A stretch of DNA of 64,000 nucleotides, taken from positions 124,001 to 188,000 of the forward strand of contig CAKTVV010000003.1 in the NCBI GenBank assembly GCA_934630515.1, in the 5' to 3' direction. Under the pieces are notes generated by a model, which saw only the letters and a list, made by a program, of their open reading frames with translations, was not told the DNA's origin and ran no database searches. The stretch is from an uncultured Eubacteriales bacterium. GTDB taxonomy: Bacteria > Bacillota > Clostridia > Oscillospirales > Acutalibacteraceae. The position numbers were made by a program, and so were the translations under genes. Below are positions 1 through 9,500 of this stretch, in pieces (within the stretch, counting starts at the first letter, position 1; every line of letters begins with the position of its first letter).

Positions 1-2
1 GC

Positions 3-119
3 CGTTACCATCGCATCCGCAATATACCCATACAGCAGGCGCAGGAGCTGTTCGCCGGTATCCCGTCTGCCCGACCCGAAAAAGGAAGTGACACCCATGG
101 AAACCATCCGGCTGGATGA
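3..119 (+). CDS. possible 3' end of an upstream gene (partial)
   Basis: A reading frame enters from the left edge and runs without a stop to a TGA just inside the tlyA start region. It ends with residues like IPSARPEKGSDTHGNHPAG. A second frame is also open to about position 91, so which frame is real is unclear. In related bacteria tlyA often follows dxs or other isoprenoid genes, but I do not recognise a C-terminus here. Only the idea that transcription arrives from the left is supported. Confidence 0.2.
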   Translation, partial: RYHRIRNIPIQQAQELFAGIPSARPEKGSDTHGNHPAG

Positions 120-915
120 GCTGACTGCCCGGCAATTCAACACCGATATCGCCACCGCTGCCGCCCTCATCATGGAGGGGCGGGTATGGATCGGCGCTGT
201 ACCGGCAGACAAGGCGGGCACTGCCGTCCCCGCCGATACCGCCCTGACGCTGCGGGAAAAGCCCCGCAAATTTGCCAGCCGTTCCGGCTACAAGCTGGAA
301 AAGGCGCTGGCTGCCTTTTCCGTCGATCCCACCGGCGCCGTCGTCTGCGATATCGGCGCCAGCAACGGCGGCTTCACCGACTGTCTGCTGCAAAACGGCG
401 CTGCTCATGTATTCTCTGTGGACGTCGCCTACGGCATTCTGGATTGGAAGCTGCGCAGCGATCCCCGGGTGACGGTGCTGGAGCGTACCAACGCCCGGCG
501 GCTCACCCCGGCACAGCTGGACAACACCCCCTGCGATCTGGTGACGGTGGACGTATCCTTTATCTCGCTGACGAAGATCTTCCCCGCCATCCACACGATC
601 CTCAAGCCGGAGGGAGAGCTCATCACCCTCATCAAGCCGCAATTTGAGGCACAGCCCCGGCAACTGGGCAAAAACGGCATTTTGAAGGATCCCGCCGCCG
701 ATCTGCCGCCGCTGCTCCAGTCCATTTTCGCTGCCGCTGCCGAGCAGGCGCTGTATCTGACGGCGCTGACCGTTTCCCCCATCCATGGCACCAACGGCAA
801 TGTGGAATATCTGGCACACTACCGCCATTCCGCTCCGGCGGAGGGCTGCCCGGCAGCCCCGGAGTTTTACGCTGCCTGCATCGATCAGGCGCTGACCGAG
901 CAGCCGGATCTATAG
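97..915 (+). CDS. tlyA: TlyA-family rRNA 2'-O-methyltransferase
   Basis: This 272-residue protein has an N-terminal S4-like RNA-binding domain (about residues 1-55) followed by an FtsJ-type SAM-dependent methyltransferase fold. The SAM loop DIGASNGGFTD is at about residues 85-95, preceded by the conserved SRSGYKLEKAL helix. The length is normal for the family. Known TlyA proteins methylate the 2'-hydroxyl of cytidines in 16S and/or 23S rRNA; some members are also reported as haemolysin-like. I chose the ATG at 97 because AAAGGAAG lies about nine bases upstream, whereas the in-frame GTG at 88 abuts that site. The next gene is convergent. Confidence 0.9.
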   Translation: METIRLDELTARQFNTDIATAAALIMEGRVWIGAVPADKAGTAVPADTALTLREKPRKFASRSGYKLEKALAAFSVDPTGAVVCDIGASNGGFTDCLLQNGAAHVFSVDVAYGILDWKLRSDPRVTVLERTNARRLTPAQLDNTPCDLVTVDVSFISLTKIFPAIHTILKPEGELITLIKPQFEAQPRQLGKNGILKDPAADLPPLLQSIFAAAAEQALYLTALTVSPIHGTNGNVEYLAHYRHSAPAEGCPAAPEFYAACIDQALTEQPDL

Positions 916-1054
916 CCGCTCATTCCCCATAGCGGGCGGCAGTTCCCCCCTCTACGGAGACTTTGGTGTAAGAGTGCTCCAGCCCCCTCGGCGCCATCAT
1001 AAACAGACAGCCTTTCCGCATAAAATGGAAAAGCAGCGCTCCCGAACATAGACC

Positions 1055-1097
1055 GACCCGGGTCAGACAGTGCGTCTGACCCGGGTCTTCTGTTTTT
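1055..1097 (+). terminator. strong hairpin terminator after tlyA
   Basis: A 14-bp perfect inverted repeat (arms at 1055-1068 and 1074-1087, five-base loop) is followed on the plus strand by TTCTGTTTTT. It lies between the convergent tlyA and EF-G-like genes. The T-rich side favours plus-strand termination. The minus side has no T run, but the stem may act both ways. Confidence 0.8.
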
Positions 1098-1145
1098 CTA
1101 TCCGCCGGAGAGCTCCCATTCAACTCCGGCAGAAACATTTTCCGA

Positions 1146-3203
1146 TTATCCCTGCCGGGAGGCAATGACCTTATCCGCTACCGGCTTCGGCGCCTCCTCA
1201 TACCGCTCGAAGGTCAGCGTGAAATGCCCACGTCCCTGAGTAGAAGAACGCAGCATGGTGGCATAATCCCCCATCTCGCCCAGAGGCACCTCCGCCTCCA
1301 CACAGGTCAGGTCATCCTCTGCCGGATTCATGCCCAGCACCCGTCCCCGGCGGCGATTGATGTCGCCCATGATATCGCCGGTATAATCCCCCGGCACAAA
1401 TACCCGCAGGGTGCCGATCGGCTCCAGCAGATAGGGGTCTGCCTGCGCAATGCCCGCTTTATATGCCAGCGCCGCCGCCGTCTTGAACGCCATCTCAGAG
1501 GAATCCACCGGATGATAGGAGCCATCCACCAGTGTGGCTTTCACTCCCACCAGCGGATATCCCGCCAGCACCCCCTCCCGGGCGCTCTCCTGCAGCCCCT
1601 TTTCCACCGCCGGGAAGTAGTTCTTCGGCACGGCGCCGCCAAACACATTTTCCGCAAAGGTCAGCCCCTCGCCGCCGTCCGGCTCAAACTCGATCCACAC
1701 ATCGCCAAACTGCCCATGACCGCCGGACTGTTTTTTGTGGCGCCCCTGTACCTTCACCTTGCGGCGGATGGTCTCCCGATATGCCACCTGCGGCGGCGTC
1801 AGGGTGACCTCGGCACCGAATTTGGATTTCAGCCGGGAGACGATCACATCCAGCTGCTGCTCCCCCATGCCGGACAGCAGCAGCTCCCGGGTCTCCGGAT
1901 CCTGCTCCACCCGGATGGTGGGATCCTCCTCCCGCAGGCGAGCCAGCCCCACCGCCACCTTTTCCTCATCGCCCTTTTTCACCGTCTGCACCGCCATCGT
2001 CAGGCAGGGCGAATCAAAGGGAACGCCGGGCAGGGTCACCGGGCACTCCGGCGCACACAGAGTGTCGCCCGTGCCAGTGGTCGCCAGCTTCGCCACAGCG
2101 CCGATATCCCCCGCTCCCACATAGGGAGTCTCCACCTGCTTCTTTCCCCGGACGAAAAACAGCTTGCCCAGCTTTTCGGTCTGTCCGGTGCGGGTGTTGA
2201 GCAGCGTCATATCCGGCGTCACCCGTCCCCGAATGACCTTGAAGTATAACAGCTTTCCCACAAAGGGATCGACCACCGTCTTAAACACCGTCGCCACCGC
2301 CGGAGCGTCCTCCGTCACCTCCAGCGTCACCGGCTCGCCGGCAGCGTCGGTGCCGGTCTCTCCTGCCACCGTCTCCGCCCAGGGAGCCAGCCACAGCAGC
2401 CCGGTCAGCAGCTGATCCACCGCCTCCAGCTCCTGCGCCGAGCCGCAGAACACCGGGGCGATCTCCCCCTTACGCACGCCGGAAGCGATGCCATGGATCA
2501 GCTCATCCGGCGTAAATTCCTCGCCGGAGAAGTATTTCTCCATCAGCTCCTCGCTGGTCTCCGCCACCGCCTCGCAGATGGCGGTGCGCAGCCCCTCCAG
2601 CCGATGCCCCATGTCCGGGATCGGCACCGCCTTCGCCTGTCCGTTCTCGTAGGTATACGCTTTATATTCCAGCAGATTGACGTAGCACTGCACCTTGTGA
2701 TCCACCACATAGGGAACCACCAGCGGGCACACCATGGGACCGAATTTGGTTTTCAGCTCTTCAAATACTTTATAAAAATCGGCGCTCTCCCGATCCAGCT
2801 TATTGACGAAGAAAATGGTCGCAATGCCCTTTTTCTGGGCGGCGGCGAAGCCCTTTTCCGCCCCGACGGTCACACCGCTCTTGCCGGACACCACCACCAC
2901 GGCGCTGCCCGCCGCCCGGATGCCCTCCCGGACGCCGCCCACGAAATCAAACAGACCGGGGGTGTCCAGAATATTCATCTTAGTGCCCTTCCATTCCACC
3001 GGCACCAGCGAGGTAGACACCGACACCTGCCGGCGCACCTCCTCCGGGTCGAAATCGCTGACGGTGTTCCCATCCGCAACCCGTCCCAGCCGATCCAGCT
3101 GACCGGTGAGATAACACGCCGCCTCCGTCAGCGAGGTCTTGCCGGAGCCGGCATGACCGACGAACGCCACATTACGGATGTGTTTAGCCGAATAGTTTTT
3201 CAT
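1146..3203 (-). CDS. EF-G-like translational GTPase
   Basis: This 685-residue protein has the five-domain layout of elongation factor G. Its P-loop is GHAGSGKT (about residues 16-23), G3 is DTPG (about 80-83) and G4 is NKLD (about 134-137). Canonical FusA carries AHIDAGKTT in the P-loop, so this belongs to the divergent EF-G-like paralogue group found in many Clostridia rather than being the essential fusA. It also sits alone, away from the str operon. Domain IV-type sequence (GGHGQFGDVWIEFEP) is present, so ribosome binding is plausible. Its exact role is not established; ribosome recycling or stress functions are possibilities. A minus-strand promoter lies at 3267-3295. Confidence 0.85.
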   Translation of the reverse strand: MKNYSAKHIRNVAFVGHAGSGKTSLTEAACYLTGQLDRLGRVADGNTVSDFDPEEVRRQVSVSTSLVPVEWKGTKMNILDTPGLFDFVGGVREGIRAAGSAVVVVSGKSGVTVGAEKGFAAAQKKGIATIFFVNKLDRESADFYKVFEELKTKFGPMVCPLVVPYVVDHKVQCYVNLLEYKAYTYENGQAKAVPIPDMGHRLEGLRTAICEAVAETSEELMEKYFSGEEFTPDELIHGIASGVRKGEIAPVFCGSAQELEAVDQLLTGLLWLAPWAETVAGETGTDAAGEPVTLEVTEDAPAVATVFKTVVDPFVGKLLYFKVIRGRVTPDMTLLNTRTGQTEKLGKLFFVRGKKQVETPYVGAGDIGAVAKLATTGTGDTLCAPECPVTLPGVPFDSPCLTMAVQTVKKGDEEKVAVGLARLREEDPTIRVEQDPETRELLLSGMGEQQLDVIVSRLKSKFGAEVTLTPPQVAYRETIRRKVKVQGRHKKQSGGHGQFGDVWIEFEPDGGEGLTFAENVFGGAVPKNYFPAVEKGLQESAREGVLAGYPLVGVKATLVDGSYHPVDSSEMAFKTAAALAYKAGIAQADPYLLEPIGTLRVFVPGDYTGDIMGDINRRRGRVLGMNPAEDDLTCVEAEVPLGEMGDYATMLRSSTQGRGHFTLTFERYEEAPKPVADKVIASRQG

Positions 3204-3266
3204 GGAGACACGCCCTTTCTGAATTTTCTCCGTTGCCGGAGAACTAAGCTTCCTGTGTTTGGTACG

Positions 3267-3295
3267 ATTATACTATAAATTATTCACGATTACAA
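3267..3295 (-). promoter_or_regulatory. sigma-A-type promoter of the EF-G-like gene
   Basis: Read on the minus strand, TTGTAA is followed after 17 bases by a perfect TATAAT, about 65 bases before the start codon. Confidence 0.75.
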
Positions 3296-3374
3296 CAGTT
3301 TTTTAGTGTGTTTTTGATAATTCCCGCAAATTTTTTCCAAACTGCTTAAATGCCGCTATTTCCACAGTTTTCCA

Positions 3375-3403
3375 TTGACAGCGGCCCGCTTCCGTGGTAT
3401 ACT
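3375..3403 (+). promoter_or_regulatory. sigma-A-type promoter of dinB
   Basis: TTGACA (3375-3380), a 17-base spacer and TATACT (3398-3403) form a near-consensus promoter 46 bases before the chosen dinB start. Confidence 0.85.
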
Positions 3404-3409
3404 CAACAT

Positions 3410-3423
3410 CGAACAAACGTTCC
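3410..3423 (+). promoter_or_regulatory. LexA (SOS) box
   Basis: CGAACAAACGTTCC matches the Gram-positive LexA/DinR consensus CGAAC-N4-GTTCG with one mismatch at the last base. It lies seven bases after the -10 box of dinB, so bound LexA would block initiation. This position makes dinB and its companion gene likely SOS genes. Confidence 0.85.
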
Positions 3424-3449
3424 ATCCGAGAAAGGCGGTGAACGGCGGC

Positions 3450-4703
3450 ATGGACCGTTCCATATTGCATGTGGACTGCAACAAATTTTACGCTTCGGTG
3501 GAATGCTGTCTCCACCCGGAGCTGCGGGATAAGCCCATTGCCGTAGGAGGCAGCGAGGCCTCCCGCCACGGCATCATCCTCACAAAAAACGAGATCGCCG
3601 CCCGGTACGGATTAGTCACCGGAGAGCCGCTGTGGGCGGCACGGCAGAAATGTCCCGAGCTGATCGTGGTGCCGCCCCATTTCTCCACCTATATGCGCTT
3701 TTCGGGGATGGTGCGAAAAATTCTGGCAGACTACACCGACCGCATCGAACCGTTCGGGCTGGACGAGGCATGGCTGGAGCTGACCGGCGGCCGGCAATCA
3801 CCGGAATCGGTGGCACAGGAGATCCGCCGCCGGGTACGGGAGGAGCTGGGCATCACCGTCAGCATCGGCGTCAGCTTTACCAAGCCCTTCGCCAAGCTGG
3901 GCAGCGACTATAAAAAGCCGGACGCTGTCACCGTCTTTTCCCGGGAAAACTACCGGGAGCTGGTATGGGCGCTGCCCGTGGGCGATCTCATCTATGTGGG
4001 CGGCGCCACCCGAAAAAAGCTGGCGCAGCGGTATATTTTTACCATCGGAGAGCTGGCTGCTGCCGACCCGGCGATGCTGCGGGCGCTGCTGGGCAAATGG
4101 GGCGGCATGCTCCACGCCATGGCAAACGGACAGGACAACCAGCCGGTCATTCCCGCCGCCGAGGCTGCCGCCATCCAATCCATCAGCAACGGCATGACCT
4201 CCCCCCGGGACATGGAAAACGAACAGGATGTGCGCATCGTCCTCTATGTGCTGGCGGAGAGCGTCGGGCGGCGGCTGCGAGAGCAGCATCTGTTCGGCAA
4301 AACGGTGGAGCTGCAGCTGCGGGACACCAATCTGGCAACCCAGAGCTTCCGCACCACGCTGGATCATTTCATCCGCTCCACCGATGATATCGCCCGGGAG
4401 GCGCTGGCGCTGTTCCGCAAGCGCTACAATTGGCGCCGTCCCCTGCGCACCCTCACCATCGGTATCAGTGGACTGGAGCCGGACACCACCCCCTGCCAGC
4501 TGGATCTGCTGGACAGCGAAAACCGGGAAAAGCGGGAAACGCTGGATCGGGCGGTGGACGATCTCAAGCGGCGATTCGGTGACCGCTGCATCCGCCGGGC
4601 GGTGGTGATGGAGGACCCGGCGCTGGCGGGACTCAGCCCCTATGAGGATCATACCATCCATCCGGTGGGGTTTTCCGGCAAGGTGGAGGTGCATGACGGA
4701 TGA
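3450..4703 (+). CDS. dinB: Y-family DNA polymerase (DinB/Pol IV-like)
   Basis: This 417-residue protein is a translesion polymerase. The first metal-binding motif is DCNKFYASVE (about residues 9-18) and the second catalytic block is GLDEAWLEL in place of the usual S(I/L)DEAY. A YVGG(A)-type helix-hairpin-helix region and the C-terminal little-finger domain follow. The FYASVE form is typical of the DinB/UmuC-like Y-family proteins of Clostridia. The ATG at 3450 has GAAAGGCGGTG upstream; an earlier in-frame start at 3375 would overlap the promoter and is rejected. The stop overlaps the next start (ATGA), so the two genes are co-translated. The promoter and LexA box place it under DNA-damage control. 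Confidence 0.92.
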   Translation: MDRSILHVDCNKFYASVECCLHPELRDKPIAVGGSEASRHGIILTKNEIAARYGLVTGEPLWAARQKCPELIVVPPHFSTYMRFSGMVRKILADYTDRIEPFGLDEAWLELTGGRQSPESVAQEIRRRVREELGITVSIGVSFTKPFAKLGSDYKKPDAVTVFSRENYRELVWALPVGDLIYVGGATRKKLAQRYIFTIGELAAADPAMLRALLGKWGGMLHAMANGQDNQPVIPAAEAAAIQSISNGMTSPRDMENEQDVRIVLYVLAESVGRRLREQHLFGKTVELQLRDTNLATQSFRTTLDHFIRSTDDIAREALALFRKRYNWRRPLRTLTIGISGLEPDTTPCQLDLLDSENREKRETLDRAVDDLKRRFGDRCIRRAVVMEDPALAGLSPYEDHTIHPVGFSGKVEVHDG

Positions 4704-4981
4704 GCTACAAGGTCTATGTGGAGGTGACCGCCGTGTTCACCCCCGACGGGATGGTGCGCCCCCAGACCGTGCGCTGGGAGGACGGCACCGTGTACGAGAT
4801 CGACCGGGTGCTGGACATCCGGCAGGCGGCGGCGCTGAAAGCCGGCGGCTGCGGACTGCGCTATACCTGCCGCATCCGGGGTCAGCAGACCTATCTGTTT
4901 TTGGACGAGGATCGCTGGTTCGTAGAGGCACGCCAGCCGGTCTCCGCCGTTGCCATCGACGAGGAAAGCCGCCCCACATAG
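4700..4981 (+). CDS. small conserved-type protein coupled to dinB
   Basis: This 93-residue protein starts inside the dinB stop codon. It looks like a small beta-rich fold with several aromatic positions (VRWEDGTVYEIDRVLD, then YTCRIRGQQTYLFLDEDRWF near the C-terminus). That spacing recalls the small DUF6504-type domains associated with polymerases of the ImuB/DinB type, but I cannot confirm the family by eye. No membrane segment or signal is seen. Coupling to dinB and shared SOS control suggest a helper or regulator of translesion synthesis. Its stop codon lies inside the terminator hairpin. Confidence 0.7.
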   Translation: MSYKVYVEVTAVFTPDGMVRPQTVRWEDGTVYEIDRVLDIRQAAALKAGGCGLRYTCRIRGQQTYLFLDEDRWFVEARQPVSAVAIDEESRPT

Positions 4982-4993
4982 GGCGGCTTTTAT
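4965..4993 (+). terminator. terminator of the dinB operon
   Basis: Inverted repeat AAAGCCGCCC / GGGCGGCTTT with a six-base loop is followed by a short T run. It overlaps the last codons of the upstream gene. Confidence 0.8.
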
Positions 4994-5125
4994 ACAAGGG
5001 ACAACGCCGGCAGCACGGCAGACCTCTGCGGCGCTTTCAGCAGCAGCTCCGACTCACCCCAACATCGGCACCGACGATCGCCTGCCGTTTTTTGTATATG
5101 TAAGGGAGCTGTTATATCCAGAGAA

Positions 5126-5158
5126 AGAGACCGGCGTTCCAAAGGAACGCCGGTCTCT
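5126..5158 (-). terminator. terminator at the end of the sugar-utilisation operon
   Basis: A 15-bp inverted repeat (5126-5140 and 5144-5158, three-base loop) lies 14 bases after the stop of the minus-strand oxidoreductase. On the minus strand it continues into TTCTCTGG, which is moderately T-rich. Confidence 0.7.
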
Positions 5159-5171
5159 CCGCACTCTGCGA

Positions 5172-6401
5172 TCATTCAAATATTTTGTGGAGACAATATT
5201 TGGTCTCCGGCATCGGCTCTCGCCCCAAATACCGTCCCTCCGTGAAATCCGGGAAGGCGACCGGTGCGCCGCCGATCGCAATGGACGCCTCGCTGAGCGC
5301 CGTCACCGCCATATAGGTGGCTGTGTCGTACACATCCACCGGTGGCTCGATCCCCCGCTTCACACAATCCACAAAGGCGGAATACACCAGCCAGTCCATA
5401 CCGCCGTGTCCACCTGTCGGGGCGTATTTATCCCACAGCGGATGCTGGTATTCCTTTTCGTATTCCTCGGCATTGCCCCACAGCGGCTTTGGCTCGAAGT
5501 CGTGCTGGTTATGCACACCGTCCAGATACAGAGAATCATTCCACTCGTTATAGTATGCCTGCGTGCCATGGATACACAGCCCCCGTCCATAATAGCGGGG
5601 CAGCGTGGTGTCCATGGTGATGGTGACCGTTTCGCCATTGGCGCAGCGCAGCACGGTGGTGACGATATCCCCCTGATTGAACTGTACCTGCGCCAGCTTA
5701 TCCTCGGCGCCCTTGGTCTTCAGCACATACTCATGCAAGCCCTGAGCGGCAGACGCCACCGAGCTGAGGCTGACGAACCGGTTGCCATCGTTGATATTCA
5801 GCAGCTTGCCGATGGGTACCAATTCATGGGTGGGATAATTTTCTCCGTTACGGCCGATATAGTTGCGCAGCCGATAGTGGCGCTTCTCCTCGCCGGTAGC
5901 AACCTCCTCCCGCAGATCATGGTGATACCCGCCGGCGCAGTGCATCACCCGCCCGAACACGCCCTTTTTCACCATGTTCAGCAGCATCAGCTCCCGCTTG
6001 CCGTAGCAGCAGTTTTCCAGCATCATGCAAGGGGTCCCGGTACGCTCATAGGTGCGGATCAGCTGCCAGCAGCTATCCAGACTGTAAGCGCCCGCCACCT
6101 CGGTACCTACATAAATTCCAGCCTCCATCGCTGCCAGCGCCACCGGGATATGCGCCTCCCATGATGCGGTGATGATCACCGCATCAATGGGCTGCTCCAG
6201 CACCTTACGATAGTCCGTGGTCTCCATTGGCCGGGTTCCGGTCTTCTCCTCGATCAGATCCGCCGCCTTCTGCGCACGGTCTGCATACAGGTCGCATACA
6301 CAGGGGATGGTGATATCCGTCATGCGCATGAGCTCGGATTCCAGGACGCCGTATCCACGTCCGCCCAGACCTATCAGCCCGATTTTCACTGTTTCTTTCA
6401 T
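5172..6401 (-). CDS. Gfo/Idh/MocA oxidoreductase, GH109-like
   Basis: This 409-residue protein has an N-terminal NAD(P)-binding Rossmann fold with GLGGRG at about residues 9-14, then a Gfo/Idh/MocA C-terminal domain. Several patches resemble the GH109 branch, whose members hydrolyse alpha-N-acetylgalactosaminides by a redox mechanism with tightly bound NAD: EVAGAYS, MLENCCYGKRELM, GGYHHDLREE, NYPTHELVP and GGHGGMDW. No signal peptide is seen, so it acts in the cytosol. It is the last gene of the carbohydrate operon and would process imported sugars or glycosides. AGGAGAG precedes the ATG. It could also be a non-hydrolytic sugar dehydrogenase; substrate is not readable. Confidence 0.8.
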   Translation of the reverse strand: MKETVKIGLIGLGGRGYGVLESELMRMTDITIPCVCDLYADRAQKAADLIEEKTGTRPMETTDYRKVLEQPIDAVIITASWEAHIPVALAAMEAGIYVGTEVAGAYSLDSCWQLIRTYERTGTPCMMLENCCYGKRELMLLNMVKKGVFGRVMHCAGGYHHDLREEVATGEEKRHYRLRNYIGRNGENYPTHELVPIGKLLNINDGNRFVSLSSVASAAQGLHEYVLKTKGAEDKLAQVQFNQGDIVTTVLRCANGETVTITMDTTLPRYYGRGLCIHGTQAYYNEWNDSLYLDGVHNQHDFEPKPLWGNAEEYEKEYQHPLWDKYAPTGGHGGMDWLVYSAFVDCVKRGIEPPVDVYDTATYMAVTALSEASIAIGGAPVAFPDFTEGRYLGREPMPETKYCLHKIFE

Positions 6402-6478
6402 ATTCGCTTTCTCTCCTAATCATTGCCTGCATCATCCGCATAATCGGTTCCGGTATGCGATCCGGAGCACTGGAGGAC

Positions 6479-6509
6479 GAGCCGCCCTCCCTCATGGGAG
6501 GAACGGCTC
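6479..6509 (-). terminator. hairpin between surface protein and oxidoreductase
   Basis: GAGCCG / CGGCTC outer arms with an inner CTCCC / GGGAG pair make a stable stem after the stop of the upstream minus-strand gene. It has no T run, so it may be a weak terminator or an mRNA processing or stabilising site. Confidence 0.4.
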
Positions 6510-6538
6510 CGTACTCCGACACGGAAAAAGAACGGTGC

Positions 6539-9500
6539 TTACAGTGCTTTACGGCGTTTCCGGCTGAAGCATACGCCTACAAATGCGGCGCCCGCCAGCA
6601 GCAGCGGCAACGCTACCTTCAGCCCGACGCCCATATTCGGCGCATGACCGCCGTTGTTGCCACCGTTGTTGCCGTCAGTATTCCCATTTCCGGCTGCTCC
6701 CACAAGCGCCAGCGACTGGAGTCCCACCGGGCTATACCGGGTACCGGCGTACAGACCCAGCCGCACGCTGCCCATTTTGCTTAGATCCAGCGGGGAATAA
6801 TCGTTGCCGAAATAGTAGATCGACAGCTCGAAATCCTCCAGCGGGAACAGAGCGGTCACATTTTTGCCGTAGAACTGGTGGTTGATGCCCGCCCGTCCGT
6901 CGTAGGAGACGGAATATACCTTGCCATCCTCGGCGACGACGTAGATCCGCTCCCCGGCGAAATCGAATTGGCGGAAATCCGCATCCTCCAGTGCCATCGT
7001 CACATAAGAGGTATCCCGCTCCGTCTCGCCGCTGAGGTTCACAGCCAGATACGTGGCACCGTTGAAGTTATAGGTGCTCAGCTTTTCGTTGGTGGTGTCG
7101 ATCACATAGGTATCCGGCGCAAACCGTCCCATCAGATCGTCAAACCACAGACGGCCGTCCCGCACCACCGGCTCCACCGCCGCCTCGGCGTTGTCCAGCT
7201 CATAGTTCAGATCGTCCTTCTGCTGGGTGAAATCCGTCAGCGTCTTGGAATCCGCCGGCACGGACACATCCTTTTCCTCCCGGACAAAGCCGGAGCCGAC
7301 CGCCTCGATCTTCAGCACGGAGAAGGCGTCCTCCAGCGCCCACAGATACGGAGGATTCTCCACGCTCTCGTCGATCCAGCCCTCGCTGCGTGCCCAGCCG
7401 GAGGACAGATACACGCCGGTCAGCAGGCTCTTATCGATGGGTGAGCCATAGGTGCGCATCTGATCCAGCGGCAGATACAGGGTCACGATGTCCCCGCTGA
7501 TGGGCGCCGGAACAATGGGACCGACCCAGTTGCCCATTTCCACATCCGGCGTTTTCGCCTCCCGGATACGCTGCCCGTCGTCCACATAATAGCTCTTTTG
7601 TCCGCCGTTATTGTCGCCGGTGCCATAGGACATACCGCCGAACAGAAGGCCCAAGCCGATCTGCAGGCTGGTCGCTTTCTTATACCGAATGGTCACGGCG
7701 ATGTATTCCATGCCCTCCATATTGCGTGCCATCAGGTCAGTAACCATCAGATTGAAATATCCGGATTCGCCCTTGAGATACAGCTCGTTGTTCTCAACCA
7801 CCGGCTTCCAATCCCGCTCTTCCTCCCAGTGGATCAGCTTATCGGTATCCACATTCTTGAAATCCTGCAGCGTCACCCGCTCCGCCGGCAACGTGATCTC
7901 ATCGCCCGGCTCCGGCTGGATATTTTCGCCATAGAGTGCGATCTCCTGCACCGCCAGCATGGCGTTGCCGTCCTTGTTGCGGGGCAGGATCATGGAGACG
8001 CCGTCCAGATACGCCAGCTGCGCCGCCGTGATGGGCGCATGCTCGCCCCACTGATATTGCAGATCGGCGATCCGCACATAGGCGGTGAAGGTATCCCCCT
8101 TCGCCAAACCGGCATAGGCATCCGGATAGTGGAACGCCACGCCGGTCTTGGCGGTCATTTCGTAGTATTTTCCGTCCTTGCTCCAATAGCGGGAGCCAGC
8201 CGCCGCCGTAGCGCCGTCGTTAATGAAATACGGCATTCCGCCGATCATACCGCCAAAGGATAGGTACAGACCGGTGCGGTAGGGGTTGGTGTTGGTGTCC
8301 AGATCCTCCAGCACCTCACAGGTCATCGCCAGATACTCGGCGCCCGTCCAGTTGCGCTTGTCAATATCCAGCAGGAAGAAGTCCGCCGACTGGTTCTCTA
8401 CCGTGGTCTTATCCACCACCAGAGCGCCGTTCTTCACCTCCATGGAAACCGGATTTTCCGCATACTGGCTCTTATACCGGCGGGCATTCAGTGCGCCGTC
8501 GCCGTCGGCGAAATCCTGCACCAGCACCTTGGTGCCCGTGGGGCGCCAATCGCTCTCATCGGGGCCTGCCGGCGCCGCCGTATACAGGGCGATCTCCCGC
8601 AGGGAAACAGCGTCCTCGTTGGCTACGTCAGCGTCATTTTTATTGCCCAGATCGGAGAAAATCAGCTGCAGATTCTGAATGTCACTGAGGTCTGTTTGGG
8701 CGATCCCCACCGATGCATTGTCGCTGCGGACAAATTTGTCCACGGGCAAATAGACCGTTACCGTGTCGGCGGTGCCTGTTCTATAGGTGCGGCTGTCGGT
8801 ATCGCCCACCGGCGCCGCTATCTTCAGGGTGCCGGAACCATTGTCATAATACACATCCGTCGCTGCGGGGACTATAAAGCCGAAGCCACTGGTGCCCAGC
8901 GCAAGCGCCGCCTCAAAGCTGCTCTTCACGCTGTTTTTCTTCAGCGTCACCGCCAGATACTGTCCTGCCGGGAACTGAGACTTTTCCATAGCGTAGATCC
9001 AAAACGCCGCCTCGCCCTTTTTGTTTTTGTCGTTGGCGACATACAGACCCTTGCCGTCGGCGTCCACCAGAAGTTCCACACCCTGCTCATCATTATAATT
9101 GTTGTGCGGACTATACGGCCATCTATGCACCGTCTCGCCCTGCTTGATGGTGAAATTCTTAAAATCCTGCAATACGGACTTCGGCATATTCTTGGTCAGC
9201 TCATCCGCCGTTTTCAGTCCTTTTTTCAGGTACAGGGACACATCCCGCAGAGAAACGGCATCTGCATTAGCTACATCAGCATCGTTCTTGTTGCCCAGGT
9301 CGGCAAAAATGATCTGCAGGTTTTGCACATCGCCGAGATCCGACGCCGTCATGGTCTGGCTGATGTTGCTCTTGTTGACAAAGCCGCTCAACGGCAGATA
9401 CACCGTCACATCCTCGCCGCTGCCCACTGTGTAGGTGCGCAGACCCACTGTGCCGGTTGTTGCCGCCGTCTTCAGAGCGCCGTCGCCGGTGTCGTAGTAT

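Noticed and set aside
1..87. dxs as the upstream neighbour of tlyA
   Set aside because: Gene order in relatives suggests it, but the visible residues do not match a dxs C-terminus that I can recognise.
920..1165. Small minus-strand frame between tlyA and the EF-G-like gene
   Set aside because: It runs through the terminator hairpin and into the EF-G-like stop; no ribosome site.
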